A stretch of 64,000 bases of DNA from Mesostigma viride. Lineage: Eukaryota > Streptophyta > Mesostigmatophyceae > Mesostigmatales > Mesostigmataceae. The stretch's first letter is position 1, and every line of letters starts with the position of its first letter. Location of the stretch: assembly GCA_009746045.1 (NCBI GenBank), contig RPFO01001074.1, positions 1-64,000 of the forward strand. The letters run 5' to 3'. Positions 21,701-34,932 of the stretch are shown here, piece after piece. The translations under genes and the position numbers were made by a program. Below the pieces are notes generated by a model. That model was not told the DNA's origin, searched no databases, and worked only from the letters and a program-made list of their open reading frames with translations.

Positions 21701-24700
21701 ACAAGGAGGAATCCTACGACTACAGCGCGTTCCGCCTGCTGGTGCTGCTCAAGGGAGGGGTGCTTGTGGGGGCAGCCACAATCAGGTGCGTGTCGTGTTG
21801 ATAAGTCAAACCGATAGGCCAGCTGGCATTCAACTTTCTACTTGTTTGGAGGTGGGTAAGCAGGCGAGGACGATGCGACACGCGGCTTAAAGAATCGCTG
21901 TCTGCTTAATCACAGTCCATGCACATCTCTTCTGCTCGTGATGCTTTTCCTCTGCTTTCGCTGTTTTGCCACTTGTCCATTCACCGCAATAGAACCTGTT
22001 CCCAAACGGCGCCCTTGTCCTTATTCCCAGTAGTAATGCAGGGCCATGTCGTTTCAGCATGGCTGGCTGCATATCCTACCCGGTTACACTCATCGAGGCT
22101 GTGTTAAGTATTTTCCCCTGGAATGTGCAGGGCGTTTGGAACCGCCTTCGTGGAAGTGCCCTACGTTGCGACACGCGAGGGCTACCGACGTGCTGGGGTG
22201 TGCCGCCGGCTGATGACGGTGCTGGAGAACCTTCTCAGCGCGGTCAAGGTCAGTAGCAGATAATCCCTCAGCTGGACCTGTGTGGATGCCCTTGCATACG
22301 CTCATGGTTACACAAACACGCTTTGCAAGTCATCGCTGTCAGAATCACCAGTGGCAGACATGCTCAGGTGTTCATTAGAAAGAAAGTTATATAGGTTTTT
22401 CATCACGAATACACATGCATGAATACATGCACAAATGCAGAATAGGCATTGCCAGCCTGACTAGGTAGACAATCTTGTCTGTCTTTGCATTGCCGCACAC
22501 ATTGCTGCTCATGTCGGGACTTCTGGTGGCTGCTGCTGCCTTGCTGCCTGTGCAGTTTTTCTGGCTCGAATGTCATGGTATGCCTTGCCAACTTGTTTTG
22601 TGGCTCGTCACTCACATCGTATCTGCCGTTGTGTTTGGAACTGGCAAGCGGGTATAATTGCATACAAGGGCATGCGGCACAATTGCCGACACAGGCACTC
22701 TGTGCTCTAACCATGAGAGTATGGCCTGTATGCACACCTTCCTTGCTGTCGAACCAGGTCAAGAAGGTCATCTTGCCAGCCATCTCGGAGGTCAAGTGCA
22801 TGTGGATCGACAAGTTTGGCTTCCAACCGGTGCCGACAGCAGATGTGGCGGGGCTGGAAGGTATGCACTTGAGCACCCATCTGCGTGGCGCATGGTGTCT
22901 ACACTGGTGAGGGTTCTTATAAAAGATGTAGGCAGAGTCTGCGTAGGTACTTGTGATTGTGTTGGCAGGCAAACTAAACAAGGACAGCAAGCTGGCAGTA
23001 TTATCTCAATGCACTAAAACGTCAATCGTTTCACCTTTCGTAACGAAGGTTATGTGAAAGTTGGCCATGGTTCCGCTTGTCCTAAACATCTTGTGATTGT
23101 GACTATGGTGGCCATGAGCCAGCCCTTGGCTTCTAAAGGCGGGTTCGGGCTTGAAGGCTTGAGGGCATTCCGGGCATACCGGGGGTTCACCTGCAGCCCC
23201 CAGGTTTCCCCTAGATCCACATCGGCTGACCCGCAACCCCAGGCAGCCACATCAGTTGGGGTGGTGTTGTGGCACAAGCAGTTCCATAACGGTATGACCT
23301 CGTGAGACTATACGCTTCATATCGCCATCGTTCGCCCTTCACAGCTGCACGCTCTGGCCCTGTTTGGTTGTCGCCGCTGATCAGCTCCGTGCCGTCTGTT
23401 GTCCTGCATGGCTGCCATTGACTGTCGTACACTACGCTGCAGCCATCATCGTGTCGCACGAGGACACTGGGCTTGTGGAGAAGCATCTGTTCCGAGAGGA
23501 GGCCAAGGCCGCTGGGGGGAGGAAGCGGTGCACACAGCCAGCACCACAGCCAGCCAGTGACGACGTATCGGATGACGACGACTCTGTTGAGACAAAGGAA
23601 GCTGATGGGGGCACAGCTGCCGTGGTGGATAGGCCCCCAAGTAGCACCCCACCACATCCTGCACCACGCTCTTATTTGGAATCGCTCTTGGATGACCTGG
23701 CAACCGCTGCAGCCAGCTGCACTGAAGCTTCTGACGAAGGGCCAGGTATGGACGCAGCTGCCCTTCTGGCACAAGGGTGCTCTACTTATTTATTCGGGGT
23801 TGGCCAAGTTATTTCTCGCAGTGGAGGAATGGTATGATATGTAGTTATGGTATCATATGTAGTTATTAAAGCAGCAATGGCAGGCTCTTTCTTAACCTTA
23901 AAGCACACGTCTGTGGATAAGGACGCACAATTTGTCACCAAACATATTAGGTTTTGTGTGCAAGCTCCCCATGCAGAAAAGTAGCGAAACTGAAGCCCTA
24001 GGACACTTGGGAGGCCAGCGTTGTATGGGCATTGGGAGGCTCACCTTTTCGTAAAATAGGGGTGCAAAACATGTGTAACGGTTCGGTGGAATATAGGAGG
24101 ATGCAGGACAGGGAACATTGGAAGGGCCTTTGCTGATTGTTTGGTCTTGATTTTTTTACTTGCAACGTTGGTTCCTGTGTGCCTTAGCTGTCAAAGCCGC
24201 TGTTTTTGTCATGCATCATCGAAAGCTGCTTTGCTGCTTATGGGACTTCTCTTTTCTAGCAGAGCTTCACGTCTCGTACACCAGCGTGCTGAAGTCCCTG
24301 CTCGCTACTGAGCCCACGCATGCCCTGGAGGTTCCATTCAAGTGTCACAAGGACCCAGCAGCTCCAGGTTTGTGGAAAGGGTGCTCATGAATCAGCAGCA
24401 TCTGTCCTTTGCTGTGGCGAACGGATTATGGACATGGCACATCATACCGATGGCAGGTCTCGTTCGTGCTCTTGCTTGACTGCTGCTCATCGAAGTACAT
24501 CGTGCTGCTCACTGTATGGGCCATCCACCAATGCCTGTGAGGATATGCGTTCGTATGTGCATTCGTATATGCGTTCGTATGTCAACTATTTATGAATGGG
24601 AATGATGCAAGTTAGAGAGATTGGCCCTATCGTTCTCTGGAGGCACAAGGCTTACCCCTGAAGGGAATTTCTGGATCACACGAGCACTGGGATGGTCTAG

Positions 24701-25472
24701 TAGGGATGCTGACATCAGCATACGTCTGCTTCCGGTTGCTGCGTGAACGCCCTGAGTGCATGCTGCGCCACAGGACCCTCCCCTTCCCTGGTGTGGTCGG
24801 GTGAAGCCTGGCGCTCAGCTCTTCACAAGTGGAGCCCCGCAGACATCTTTGCTGTGGGTGGTTTCTCCGACAACACCTTCTTCCGCGTGTGCGCTATCGT
24901 GGACCAGGTGAGACGCCAGTTGGGTGCAAACTGCACACACACCATCAGTCAGCGGTAAACACCGAACTTGCTGGCCCAATCAGTGGCACACCGAACTTGC
25001 GGCCCCAGTGCAGGTGCTTTCCAGATGCCTCCATCCTAAACTGAACAGCATCAGTTGTCTACTAGTTCTCGCGAGCACCACACCTCCCATCCTCGCCGTT
25101 CCTGTACACTTACATCTCGTAAGGGCATTGAAGCCATGGAGCATGTGTTCGTGTGTCTGCAACATAGCATGCTTGTTTGGCTGGGCATGGAAGGGTGGCC
25201 AATTCCATCCTAACAAGTCATACTTAACCACCTCCTTGGTCTGCAACGTCCCTGTCCTCCCACCAGGTGAAAGCAGAGCTGTACAACGCGGCAGCGGAGG
25301 AGATGGAGCAGCTGCACCGCGCGCTGGCCATCACCGCGGAGGAAAATGCGCTGCTGCATTCTGCAAACGACCTGTGGGCTCGTCTGGCCCAACGGTGCCA
25401 CTGCCCCGTGTTTCAGGGAGGAGTGCCCAAAGGGGGTTGGAGCGCGCGGGCTCTCAATAGCCCGGCATTTCC

Positions 25473-25504
<32 letters not shown>

Positions 25505-28500
25505 CCATGCTTGCAGATCCATGCGCACCTCACCGCAGCGGGTCACAGCCACTGGCGGCCCAGTTTTGTGGCGGCCCGACAGCAGAGGCAGGAGCCCCGG
25601 CAGCAGAGGACTCCTCTGTGTCGGGCATCTCAGCCCCTCATGACTCGGGCTCTATTGGCGCTAGCATTTGTGTGGAAGCCGCTGGTAACGTTCTGATGTC
25701 CTTCCCTGCTCCCGTCACCTCAGCCACTCCGGACGAGGGTGTGCGTGTCCTCAGTGATGAGAACGGAGCTCTTCAGTCACCCTTGCAGGTACTCCAGGTG
25801 GTAGCTGAATAGGCTTCTTTTGTTGACCTATATAATGGAGGCTGTTTTTGGCACAATGCTGAGGCCAATTCGGTCACAAGTATGATGCCCGCATGCTATG
25901 ATTATTGCTGCAATGTATCAAGACGGAACTAGGATTTCGTATGCAGCCTTCTTGTCATTCATAAAATAAGCAACTTCATGGCGTCATAGAAATGTGGAAT
26001 CAAGGCTGGCACGTATTATTCTCACTTGCTGTGCTAGCCACAGTACTAATGTTGACACTACCCTCTAATTGACCACACTTGTAGGCGGTCTTATTCAACT
26101 ATCTCAAAATAATTGAGCTTCTGCATTGATGCAACTTCTTTTGTTGGTACTCCTGGGGTACTGCGTAAAGTCTCGATTTGTTGGGAGCGAGTTGCAACTA
26201 TATGTAAGACATGGGAGAAAATGTTGAAGGGTGCATTACTGGCCTATTTAAAATTAGTCAGGCTCACTGCCTGTCACCCCCCCAAGATCCCACCCATTCA
26301 ACACCCGGTGTGCGGTTTCCACGTTATAACCAGCGGGTGGGAATGTGCAGTCAGGGAAGCTGGCAACTCTTGATGAGCATTACAAGCCTCAGCCTCAGGA
26401 TGCATCTAGGACGATTGATGCATTATTAGATCTCATTCCTGCTTTTACTTTTTCGTGGTTGCTGTGCTCAAACGTGCAGGCCATGCTGGGCCAGCTGCGA
26501 TCTCAACTGCAGCAGTTCAAGGATGCAGTTCTTGAGGTGGGCTTGACGAAAACGAAGTCCACTGACATCCTTTTTGTATTGGGGGATTTTGTTGGTAACC
26601 GTGGGCCAGTCCACTCCTTGACCTCTTAGCCAGGGACTTTGCCAGCTTGCATAATGGGATTGAGGATTCCCCCAGCGTTTGCCTGTGTTGCAGGTGTACA
26701 AGTTTGAAAATTACAACTATGAGGCTTGGCGTAAGTAGCAGTTATCTGCCAAGCCTTGGACTGTCTTACTGCATTGCACAAGCAAGGCAGGCCAGATGGG
26801 GAGACATGTGAGCAGCATCTTTTACACAAGTTGTGAGCAGCTGGCATGGAAGCCTCATTCCTGCATGCTGTTGATGGGACTTGTTCATCATTCATCCTCT
26901 CACGAGGCTGCTCCCAGCCGTCCTGTTTCATGTCATTGGTACCGTCTCCCATCATGTGGTCATGCCTCGATCACATGTGCAGGGGACATGCGAGGCAGCG
27001 GAACTGGCTCGCGAAGCCGCGGTGGCACCTCGGGGAATCTCGGCGGCGCACGACGCGTATGACAACTTTGTACGTACCTACTTTTCTATGCGCTTGTGTT
27101 ACTTGCTTTCTGTTGCCGAGTTGTTGGTAGTTGTCTCCCTACGAGCCAAGGCAGGAATGGGCGTGAGGAGTTGGCGAGCCTTCAAACTGTTATGCTGATT
27201 GAGCCGCAGCAAAACTGGGGGAAAGACAGATGCTATTGTACTGCTCCTTGCGTTCGCCTCATTTGCTGCCTACAAAACACTAGCCTTTCCCACATAGCAC
27301 CCATAGCTACACGTTCCTGGGGCACAGCCAGTCACCTGCATGCCATCATAGGTTGCTTGCAGGACGTTAGAACATCAGGTGTTAATGCCCAGTTGCATAG
27401 GAGCTGAGCTGTTAGTTTTCCACATCCAGTTTTGTCCCACATCCACAGGCTCTTTGTTCTCTCTCATCTGTCAGCATTTGCATTACGTACCAAACTCGTT
27501 TAATTCGGAGCTGTGGTTGTTTTTTAGTCACACTTCGTTTAATTTACTTTTTTTTCACTAGCTAATATGCTGCATCCTGCCTGACTGGCAACAAACCCTG
27601 GCGTTTGGCTGTGCCCGTGCTGCCCTGGCGCGCCGCAGACACGGCGAACGCTGGGCTTCTACGATAATGTGCTGTCGCACCTGCCAGCCCTTGAGCAGAT
27701 GGTGAGTGCACGCTGCAGGCATGTCCGCTGCCACCGTCCAGGAGCACGCTTACATATTGTCCTTTCCGTAATGTTGTAAGAGGTGCTGATCCTTTGAAAA
27801 CTACCTAGTCCCGCATTAATAAGAAACCAAAGCTGCCTTCGATCAAGACTACATTGCAATTGCTCTGGGTTTTAGCATAGTAGTATGTACTTACATGGCA
27901 GAGACATCAGTGTCCTATGATGCATTCTGTGCTGATAAAATTCTGGCACGGCATTGATAGCATGAAACAAGTATCACTAAGCATCATGTGATAACAGATG
28001 CTATTGCCTGCTTAAAGTCGTTGGGTGTGCCCACTGTTCCTTACTGTGGGGGCTCCCTGGCTTTGGGCGCGGACAGGTTCTATCCTGCACGGATATGGCT
28101 TCTACCAGCAGCATGGGCTTCTCGGATGCATGGAGGGCTGCTGGTGTCTTGAACGACAGGTAGGTCTTTGGGGTGGTGATGTAGCACCAAGGAGACCAAG
28201 GTGTATGTCATTGCATCCGTTTACATTCACCCCTCCTCTTGAATCAATGCCGTGTTGACAATCAGGCATCACAAAATGAGCATTGCGTGTGGAATATGGG
28301 CACTCATCAGCTATACTTGAAATTATTTGCTGTAGGACAGTCAACTGCATGTGCAGTTGTAACATTCATGTATGTTTGCTACAAAAACTTGGTTGCGCAC
28401 TTGACTGTTTGGACTTAGGTCATCTGCTCTCCGTCCAGTAGCAGACACGTTCCCTGACATCATGCCCCTGTTAGGGCGTGAAAACTGGTAATGCCTTGAA

Positions 28501-30501
28501 ATGATCAAGCACCCACAAAAGAGTGAAGGGCGCAGATCTAGCGTGCAGTCTTGAAAGAGCCAGCCACAGACTTACGTGTGTATACTACATAGTTAGCCAG
28601 CACATGAGACAGAAGACAAGATAAAAGACATGGTAAAATGCTTCTGTAGGCAATTCCAGGCGCCATCGTGCATGATGCGATCAAATAGGCTCTTTTTACC
28701 ATTTTTTGCGCTTCCGTCTAGTTCATAGGTCCTAAGGTACGTTGCAGTAGGTTGCTCTTCAACACACACAGGGACCGCCGCAAGCAACAGCACCTGCACT
28801 GTGGTGAGCATTTGACACGAAAGGAGGCTGCTGGGTGGCACGCACCCTGTGGCACATTAGTGCATGAAAAATTGCTTGAGGCTTGTTTAGACTTCATCCA
28901 AGTTGTTGAGTAACCCCCCACCACTTCCCCTTGCAGAAGGTCTCCATGCCCCACACGACCAATCTCAGCTGGTCCTGTTGATGACCACAGCATCTCGCCA
29001 CCTGGGATGCCTTTCTCATGCAGCACGAGCGGGGGAAACGCTGAAGCGATGGATTTGGACGCAGGAGAAGTTCTGCCAGCAAACGGGATGCACGCACAGC
29101 ATGCAGCAGAGAGGCCTGCCGCACCGGTAAGATCAGCCAGAGTTGATGGGTCACTGCCCCGTAAACTCTGGCATCTCCTGTAGTGTGGCATGACCTACAC
29201 ACTGAGCAGTATGCACTTCCCTGCTAGTGCAAGTCTGCCATTCAGCTACAGGATAGAAATGCTGGACGGATATAGGCTACCCGAATAATACGCCTGCATT
29301 TCCAGGGCAAAATTACACTATCGGTAATTAGGATGGCATCACGGGTTTTACTGGAATTAGTTAACTCTGATGGCTGATGTGCTGCACTGGATCATCCCAT
29401 GTAGTAGGCCTCACTGATCCATTTGCTCTGTGTTCTTATTTTTACATTCCCTCTCGTTACTGCCAACGTAACACATTACACGAACCATCACAAGCTCATA
29501 CGTGTTTCTACCCAGCCTACCTCATTTGAACCCCATCCGCCCCTGCCGTTTACCCTGCACGTCCCTGATCCCACACTTCCCAACCCTTTTTTTTTTTTTT
29601 TCCTTCTCCACCATTATTTTAGGTGGGATGAGTGACTTCCATATACTATGTTTGTAAGTGCCATCAAGACGGGTGGGAAAGTTTCGCAGAGTGTGTAATT
29701 TTTCTCTCTCCCCATCAATCAGGTATGTCATTAATCCATGTGTTTCCCGCAACTTGCTGTCCTGGCCAGCAGCCGAGTCTTCACCCCAGAATGTCCAATT
29801 GTCCCATCTTTCTTTTTTACAACTGTCATCTCACGCAGGCGCTGCATGCAGCTGACACGCAGGCCTGCTCCATCGAGGAGGCTGCAGCATCAGCAAGCTC
29901 TGGTGTTGCCGCGCGCAGCACACTAGCTGAACCTGCTGCTGGTCCCAGCGTGTTATTCCCTTTGGATACAGTGAAAGAAGAAGCGGTGGTTCTGCAGCCT
30001 GAAGGGGATATTTCGGAATCGTCCATGCAGGATAGTGGTGCAGCTGTCCATGATGCAAACAACAATGGCATAGAGCAAAAGGCATGCCCTGGCGTGGATA
30101 CCATGCTTGGAGGAGACCTGCTTCAACCTCGTGCAGTGACAACCAGGGGCACCAAGCGCCCAAGGGATGATGCTGAGAACGCTGTGGCCATCACGCTCAT
30201 GTCTGACACGTGCGTAAACGCGGCCGTGGCCAGCCTGGCAGTGCCCCAGGCAATGGACCAGGCAACCAAAGATTCACCAAGAATAGAGAACCAGAGGGCC
30301 TGGACGGACGCGGCCGCTAATTCACCTTATGGAAGTGACATGGATGGTGCTATTTTGCCTGCGCAAGACAAACAACCTGTTTGCGCATTCATGAACCGCA
30401 AAGGTCAAGGCTGTTTAAAAACTGTCATTCCTGGCCTTGAGTATTGCCTGCATCATTTTAAGGGGCTGCCAACATCCCGGTCTAACAGGAGGAAACGCTG
30501 A
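18728..30501 (+). CDS. PWWP + PHD finger + GNAT acetyltransferase-like chromatin protein (multi-exon)
   Basis: Exons with matching phase: 18728-18958, 19107-19430, 19824-19933, 20315-20399, 20632-20779, 21107-21206, 21651-21785, 22131-22248, 22758-22860, 23443-23745, 24260-24367, 24774-24907, 25267-25788, 26480-26536, 26983-27069, 27639-27701. Exon 1 is a PWWP-type domain (VGGVVWAKCLAGYWPALL, then KVWF). Exons 3-4 form a PHD finger: CQMC, VLCSSC, GEFHISCL, WFCSDSC. Exons 6-9 match the GNAT fold of plant PHD-acetyltransferases of the IDM1 type: YVATREGYRRAGVCRRLM (acetyl-CoA loop) and ILPAIS...WIDKFGF. Later exons are acidic, coiled-coil and Ser-rich. A last exon 29839-30501 holds a KRPRDD basic motif, a CAFMNRKGQGC...YCLHH zinc motif and a basic end. 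Exons between 27702 and 29838 are uncertain, and two genes are possible. Likely nuclear, acting on histones. Confidence 0.75.
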
Positions 30502-31852
30502 GATCATCACCCAAGGTGAAGCTGCACCATACGTGCAGACCGACCATTGAGTGACCCATCTCAAGCAACTGTGTCATCCCTGTTTTACATGCCAACTGTC
30601 CCCCTGGTTCACACGCAATCTGAGAACTTGGCTTATGAACGCGAACATGGATAGGACCCTGTTACGTTGACATAGGCTGCTTGATGACTTCATATGATCC
30701 TTAATTTAAATGATTCAGAGCAAATTATCATTGCATCATAACAGACTGCAGTGACAACATTTCATAAGAAGCCCGCATCCACTCAATGTTTACGTGTGCG
30801 AGTGAACATGCAGGAAAATTACCCGGAAAATGTAGTCACTTGTACCCCAGAAAGGGGCCGGATCGTCAGCGGACGCCAGCCCATGAGTATATGACAATGC
30901 TAAATAAAACAGCTAAGTTAGTGGGTATTACTATTGAGAAGAATGACTCGGGCCTCTGATATGGTGATATGATGTGCCCTTGTGCATGCCGGCAGTACTT
31001 CTACGCAGGCCTATTTGTACTGAATGTTAGAGGCAAGAGTGCAAATACGTCAAGAAGATATAATTGTGGAGTGAGGGAACCTATAGGGCGGGGAACGGTA
31101 TCCCATTCCATCAGTTAGCACTCTCTGTAGGTTGATCACTAAAGACGGTTCCCCCCATAAGTTATTTATTCTGATCATAAGTTATTTATGTTTATTTGGG
31201 CAGTTATTTTGTCATTTGACATGCGATTTTGTCCTTTCTCAGTCAAAACACCTGGCCTGAAAAATGTACAGTTTGGGCGACTTCGATGCTGCAGCTGGAT
31301 GATGGGGCTTGACGAGAGCTGTCGAATGCCATATAGAAGTCCGTCAGAGGAGGAGGGGGTGGGCTGCTAGCCTAATTCTACCGTTAAGTTACGTTCCCGC
31401 GTTAAGTTACGACGCCGAGAATTTGGCGGCAATCGTAACTTAACGCGATCTTACGATTGCCGCCAAATTCTCGGCGTCGTAACTTAACGCGGGTATGACT
31501 GTATTGCATCATCATGCAGCGTGCCAAAAGTTGTGGAACATCGCACCCAACCCTGCATGTGGGGGATGCCAGAGTTGCTCATTATGGTAGGCGTAGCCTG
31601 TGACCACAGTGCAATGGTGAGCATGGGTACCGCTTGACACCATGTCCATGCAGCCTGACATACGTCATCCCACGCATCCACCGGTGCCCATTCACAACGC
31701 CACATTTAAACGGCGTCCACATCTGCTTAACGACCGATGCCCAAGGAATTTGCAAAGAATTGCCTAAACACAAGGTTTACCTGGAGCCAAAACGTGCCGT
31801 CAATAAAGCAGTATGATGGGCATGCTAAGTAGGAATGCATGCCTTGTCTACC
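30502..31852. other. Intergenic between PWWP gene and transposon
   Basis: No gene seen. It contains the perfect hairpin at 31396-31493. Short frames at 31188-31370 and 31634-31816 have no supporting features. Confidence 0.45.
31396..31493. repeat. Perfect 43-bp inverted repeat with 12-base loop
   Basis: Arms 31396-31438 and 31451-31493 are exact reverse complements, beginning CCCGCGTTAAGTTACG. The loop CTTAACGCGATC itself resembles the arm end. A partial third copy (CGTTAAGTTACG) lies just outside at 31382-31393. It would extrude as a 43-bp stem and could be a tiny fold-back element or a small-RNA precursor. Confidence 0.85.
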
Positions 31853-31963
31853 CAATGAGGGGATTCATAAGTGTTTGCTCAATTTCATAAATTTTACTCA
31901 ATTTTTCCACATGTGATTAAATCCTTATATTTGTCAATAAAGCAGGGGTCATCCAGCCTTCAG

Positions 31964-32665
31964 ACCATGAAAATAGACCACCCACAAAAATTGGGCTCAT
32001 TCTGAGCTCAAATGGTGACATGTGACAGCATACATGTGCAGTTTTTCGTCATTTTCCCCCTTTTCTTACATGAAACAAATATGAATAGTGAACAAATGAA
32101 CTCATATCAGGCTGGATTCTTGCAGGCAGCATTTATACCATGAAAATAGACCACCCACAAAAATTGGGCTCATTCTGAGCTCAAATGGTGACATGTGACA
32201 GCATACATGTGCAGTTTTTCGTCATTTTCCCCCTTTTCTTACATGAAACAAATATGAACAGTGGACAAATGAACTCATATCAGGCTGGGTTCTTGCAGGC
32301 AGCATCTAGACCATGAAAATAGACCACCCACAAAAATTGGGCTCATTTTGAGCTCAAATGGTGACATGTGACAGCATACATGTGCAGTTTTTCGTCATTT
32401 TCCCCCTTTTCTTACATGAAACAAATATGAATAGTGAACAAATGAACTCATATCAGGCTGGATTCTTGCAGGCAGCATGTAGACCATGAAAATAGACCAC
32501 CCACAAAAATTGGGCTCATTCTGAGCTCAAATGGTGACATGTGACAGCATACATGTGCAGTTTTTCGTCATTTTCTCGGTTATCTTACATGAAACAAATA
32601 TGAATATTGAACAAATGAACTCAGATCAGGCTGGAAACTTGTAAGCAGCATGTAGACCATCAAAA
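31964..32665 (+). repeat. Left subterminal array, about four 173-bp repeats
   Basis: Units begin ACCATGAAAATAGACC at 31964, 32137, 32310 and 32482, and a degenerate unit at about 32655. Each includes GGGCTCATTCTGAGCTCAAA (with GAGCTC palindromes), CATACATGTGCAG and ATCAGGCTGGATTCTTGCAG. The units are highly similar. The array is inverted relative to the one at the right end. Subterminal repeats commonly bind transposase. Confidence 0.85.
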
Positions 32666-33407
32666 TAGACTGTTTACAGCTCAAAAGGTGACAAATGAAA
32701 GGAAAACAATGCAGTTTGATGCCATTGCCACTGTTCTCTTGAATAAAACATTTTTGTGCGACCAAATGAACTCGATCGATCATGTCAGGCTGGAAACTTG
32801 CAAGCATCAACTGAATCATGAAACTTCATGATTCAATCTGAGATGAAATGGGATGGCACAAGAGCAACCCAGGCCATCGACAAGGCACATGTCTCGGCTG
32901 CCAGTGGCACGCCACGTACTCTTTCAGTCCAGCATGAATATACAATAAGTACTAAGACATCACCTTCTACTAGAAGCACTGGCTCACTTAATAATACATC
33001 AGAAACTAGTATAAGCTTAGCTGGTAAACCAGTCATTGCTCATAGTCCAGTCATTGGAGAAGTTTGGCCACTGCTGCAATGGGCGGCCGACACCATAGTT
33101 GGGCGGAGCTGACACGGATGATGGCACCCACGTGGTCACCGGGCGCCATCGTGGCACGGGCGTCGTGTTCCCAGACATGGCCAGTGTCGCAATTGAGTTG
33201 AGCGCAGCCACCGCCACAGAGACCGTGCCAGAGAAGGGGTCAATGGATGGGAGCCGGCGTCCACCAACCTGCACACCACCACCCAGCACATCAAGCCAGC
33301 ATGCCTTAGGGCACGGTATATGAAGGAATAATCAACAAACCAAACAAATATATCCTATATACTCCAACAAACTATTCACAAAGGCAGATTATGTTGATTC
33401 AAAGAAA
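32666..33407. other. Transposon internal spacer, left
   Basis: Holds one further degenerate relative of the subterminal repeat (about 32670-32830) and then unique sequence up to the stop of the poly-Q gene. The short frame at 32828-33112 has no recognisable feature. Confidence 0.4.
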
Positions 33408-33738
33408 TCACAATAGGAAAGGACATACCTGGGGAAGTTGCATCTGAGCCAGCATTTGCTGCACTTGCGCGAGGGGCGCTACTTCGGCGTCCCCGTCAAT
33501 TACTCGTGTAGTCGTTGTAGCGGCAGGGAGTGGGAGGCGATAGTGTTGCTGTTGTTGCAGCAGCTGCTGCAGTTGCTGCAGCACCAGCTGCTGCGGATGC
33601 TGCTGCTGTAGCAGCTGTTGCTGCATCGGCGGCTGCAGCAGCTGCTGTAGTTGCTGGTGCGGCGGCGGCGGCTGCTGCTGCAGCTGCTGTAGGAGCTGCT
33701 GCAGCAGCTGCTGCTGCTGTGGCGGCGGCGCCGGCTGC

Positions 33739-33780
<42 letters not shown>

Positions 33781-34901
33781 AGGAGCTGTGAGAGCTGCAG
33801 CAGCTGCTGTGGCTGCAGCAGCTGCTGCGGCGGCGGCTCCTGCTGCTGCTGTTGCAAAGGCTGCTGCTGCTGCTGCATTTGCTGCTGCTGCTGCAGCTGC
33901 TGTAGGAGCTGCTGCTGCTGCTGTTGGTGCTGCTGCTGCTGCTGCTGCTGTTGCTGTTCCATCTCCTGCATCTTGCGTTGCAGCTGCGCAACCTCCGCGT
34001 TGTACTGCTTGTGCTGGTCCGCGACAGTGCGGCGTAGCTTCGCTACTTCTTGGTCCGAGTCGCGTTCTTCACCCGAGTCATCGCAGCGTACATATACCGA
34101 GCTCGAGGGAGGCCTCTTGTTGCGAACACCACTCGCCCTGGCTTCGGTGCTCGGCTTGACTGGCACTTGAACACCGCACTTGGGCTCTGCAGTTGGCTGC
34201 TGGCTGTCCGCCTTCACACGCTTGGAGCGTGTGGGGTGAACCAGCTGCGCCTCTGGCACGCTTTTGTTAGCGCGAGGTTGGCTGGAAGTGGCAGCTGGTG
34301 GTGGTGCCGTGGCAGCTGGTGGTGGTGCCTTGCGCTTTGGGAAGTCCTTTACCAAGTCAAACTTGACGGCCTCGCCTTTGTTTGTGTAGATCAAGCCACC
34401 AGATGTGGCTCGAAGCGCCGCCAGACCTGCGTTTGGCAGGTATTCGCACACAGCATCTAGCCGGTCGCGCAGGACGGTCAGGTCGCCAACCGTGGCGACA
34501 GCACCATCCTCCATGAAGACGGGCCGAAGGGCCTGGGATTGTTGAGCCCAGTTCACGTAATATGCTGGGGGATCAGGCGTCAGCTTGGTCCCCCCGCTCT
34601 TGACAGCCTTTTCCATCATGTCCTTTCTTCCGTACGGTGTGTTGGCCAGGAAGATCCCCGCTCCTCCAGGGTACAAATGAAACCCAAGAATTACCTTGGG
34701 GAAGAGGGGTTTGCCAAACTCCTTATGAGGGATGGCGACGCGAACCAATTGTCCAACACGGAGATGGCCAGGGGAGGGGCCATCAGGGGAGGGAAGCCAC
34801 GTCATAAACGCTGGAGCTTCCGACGCAAGTTGGTCGCCGGACTTGAGGTTCGCTGCATCAAAGCTGGCGCGCCGTGTCGCACTGCTAGCGCTGCCAGGCA
34901 T
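33408..34901 (-). CDS. Poly-Gln protein of the transposon (accessory ORF)
   Basis: The frame encodes 497 residues. Residues about 20-190 form a folded-looking region (HLRVGQLVRVAIPHKEFGKP, then GFHLYPGGAGIFLANTPYG) that I do not recognise; it may be a chromatin- or DNA-binding module. Then come a Lys/Arg/Pro-rich segment with a possible nuclear signal (RSKRVK), a coiled-coil start (VADQHKQYNAEVAQLQRKM), and about 150 residues of Gln-rich sequence encoded mainly by CAG, interrupted by Leu and Pro. The antisense CTG tract gives spurious poly-Ala frames. It is probably spliced downstream of the PHD exon at 35223-35582. Its place inside the transposon suggests a transposition accessory or transcriptional regulator. 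Confidence 0.6.
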
Positions 34902-34932
34902 GGCAGCTGCTGCCGGCTGGGCCTCGTCAAGG

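Noticed and set aside
26694-26730. Exon VYKFENYNYEAW in the PWWP gene
   Set aside because: The splice sites look good, but including it puts the next exon out of frame; possibly an alternative exon, so not included in the main model.
33530-34159. 209-codon poly-Ala frame on the plus strand
   Set aside because: Antisense of the CAG tract in the poly-Gln gene.
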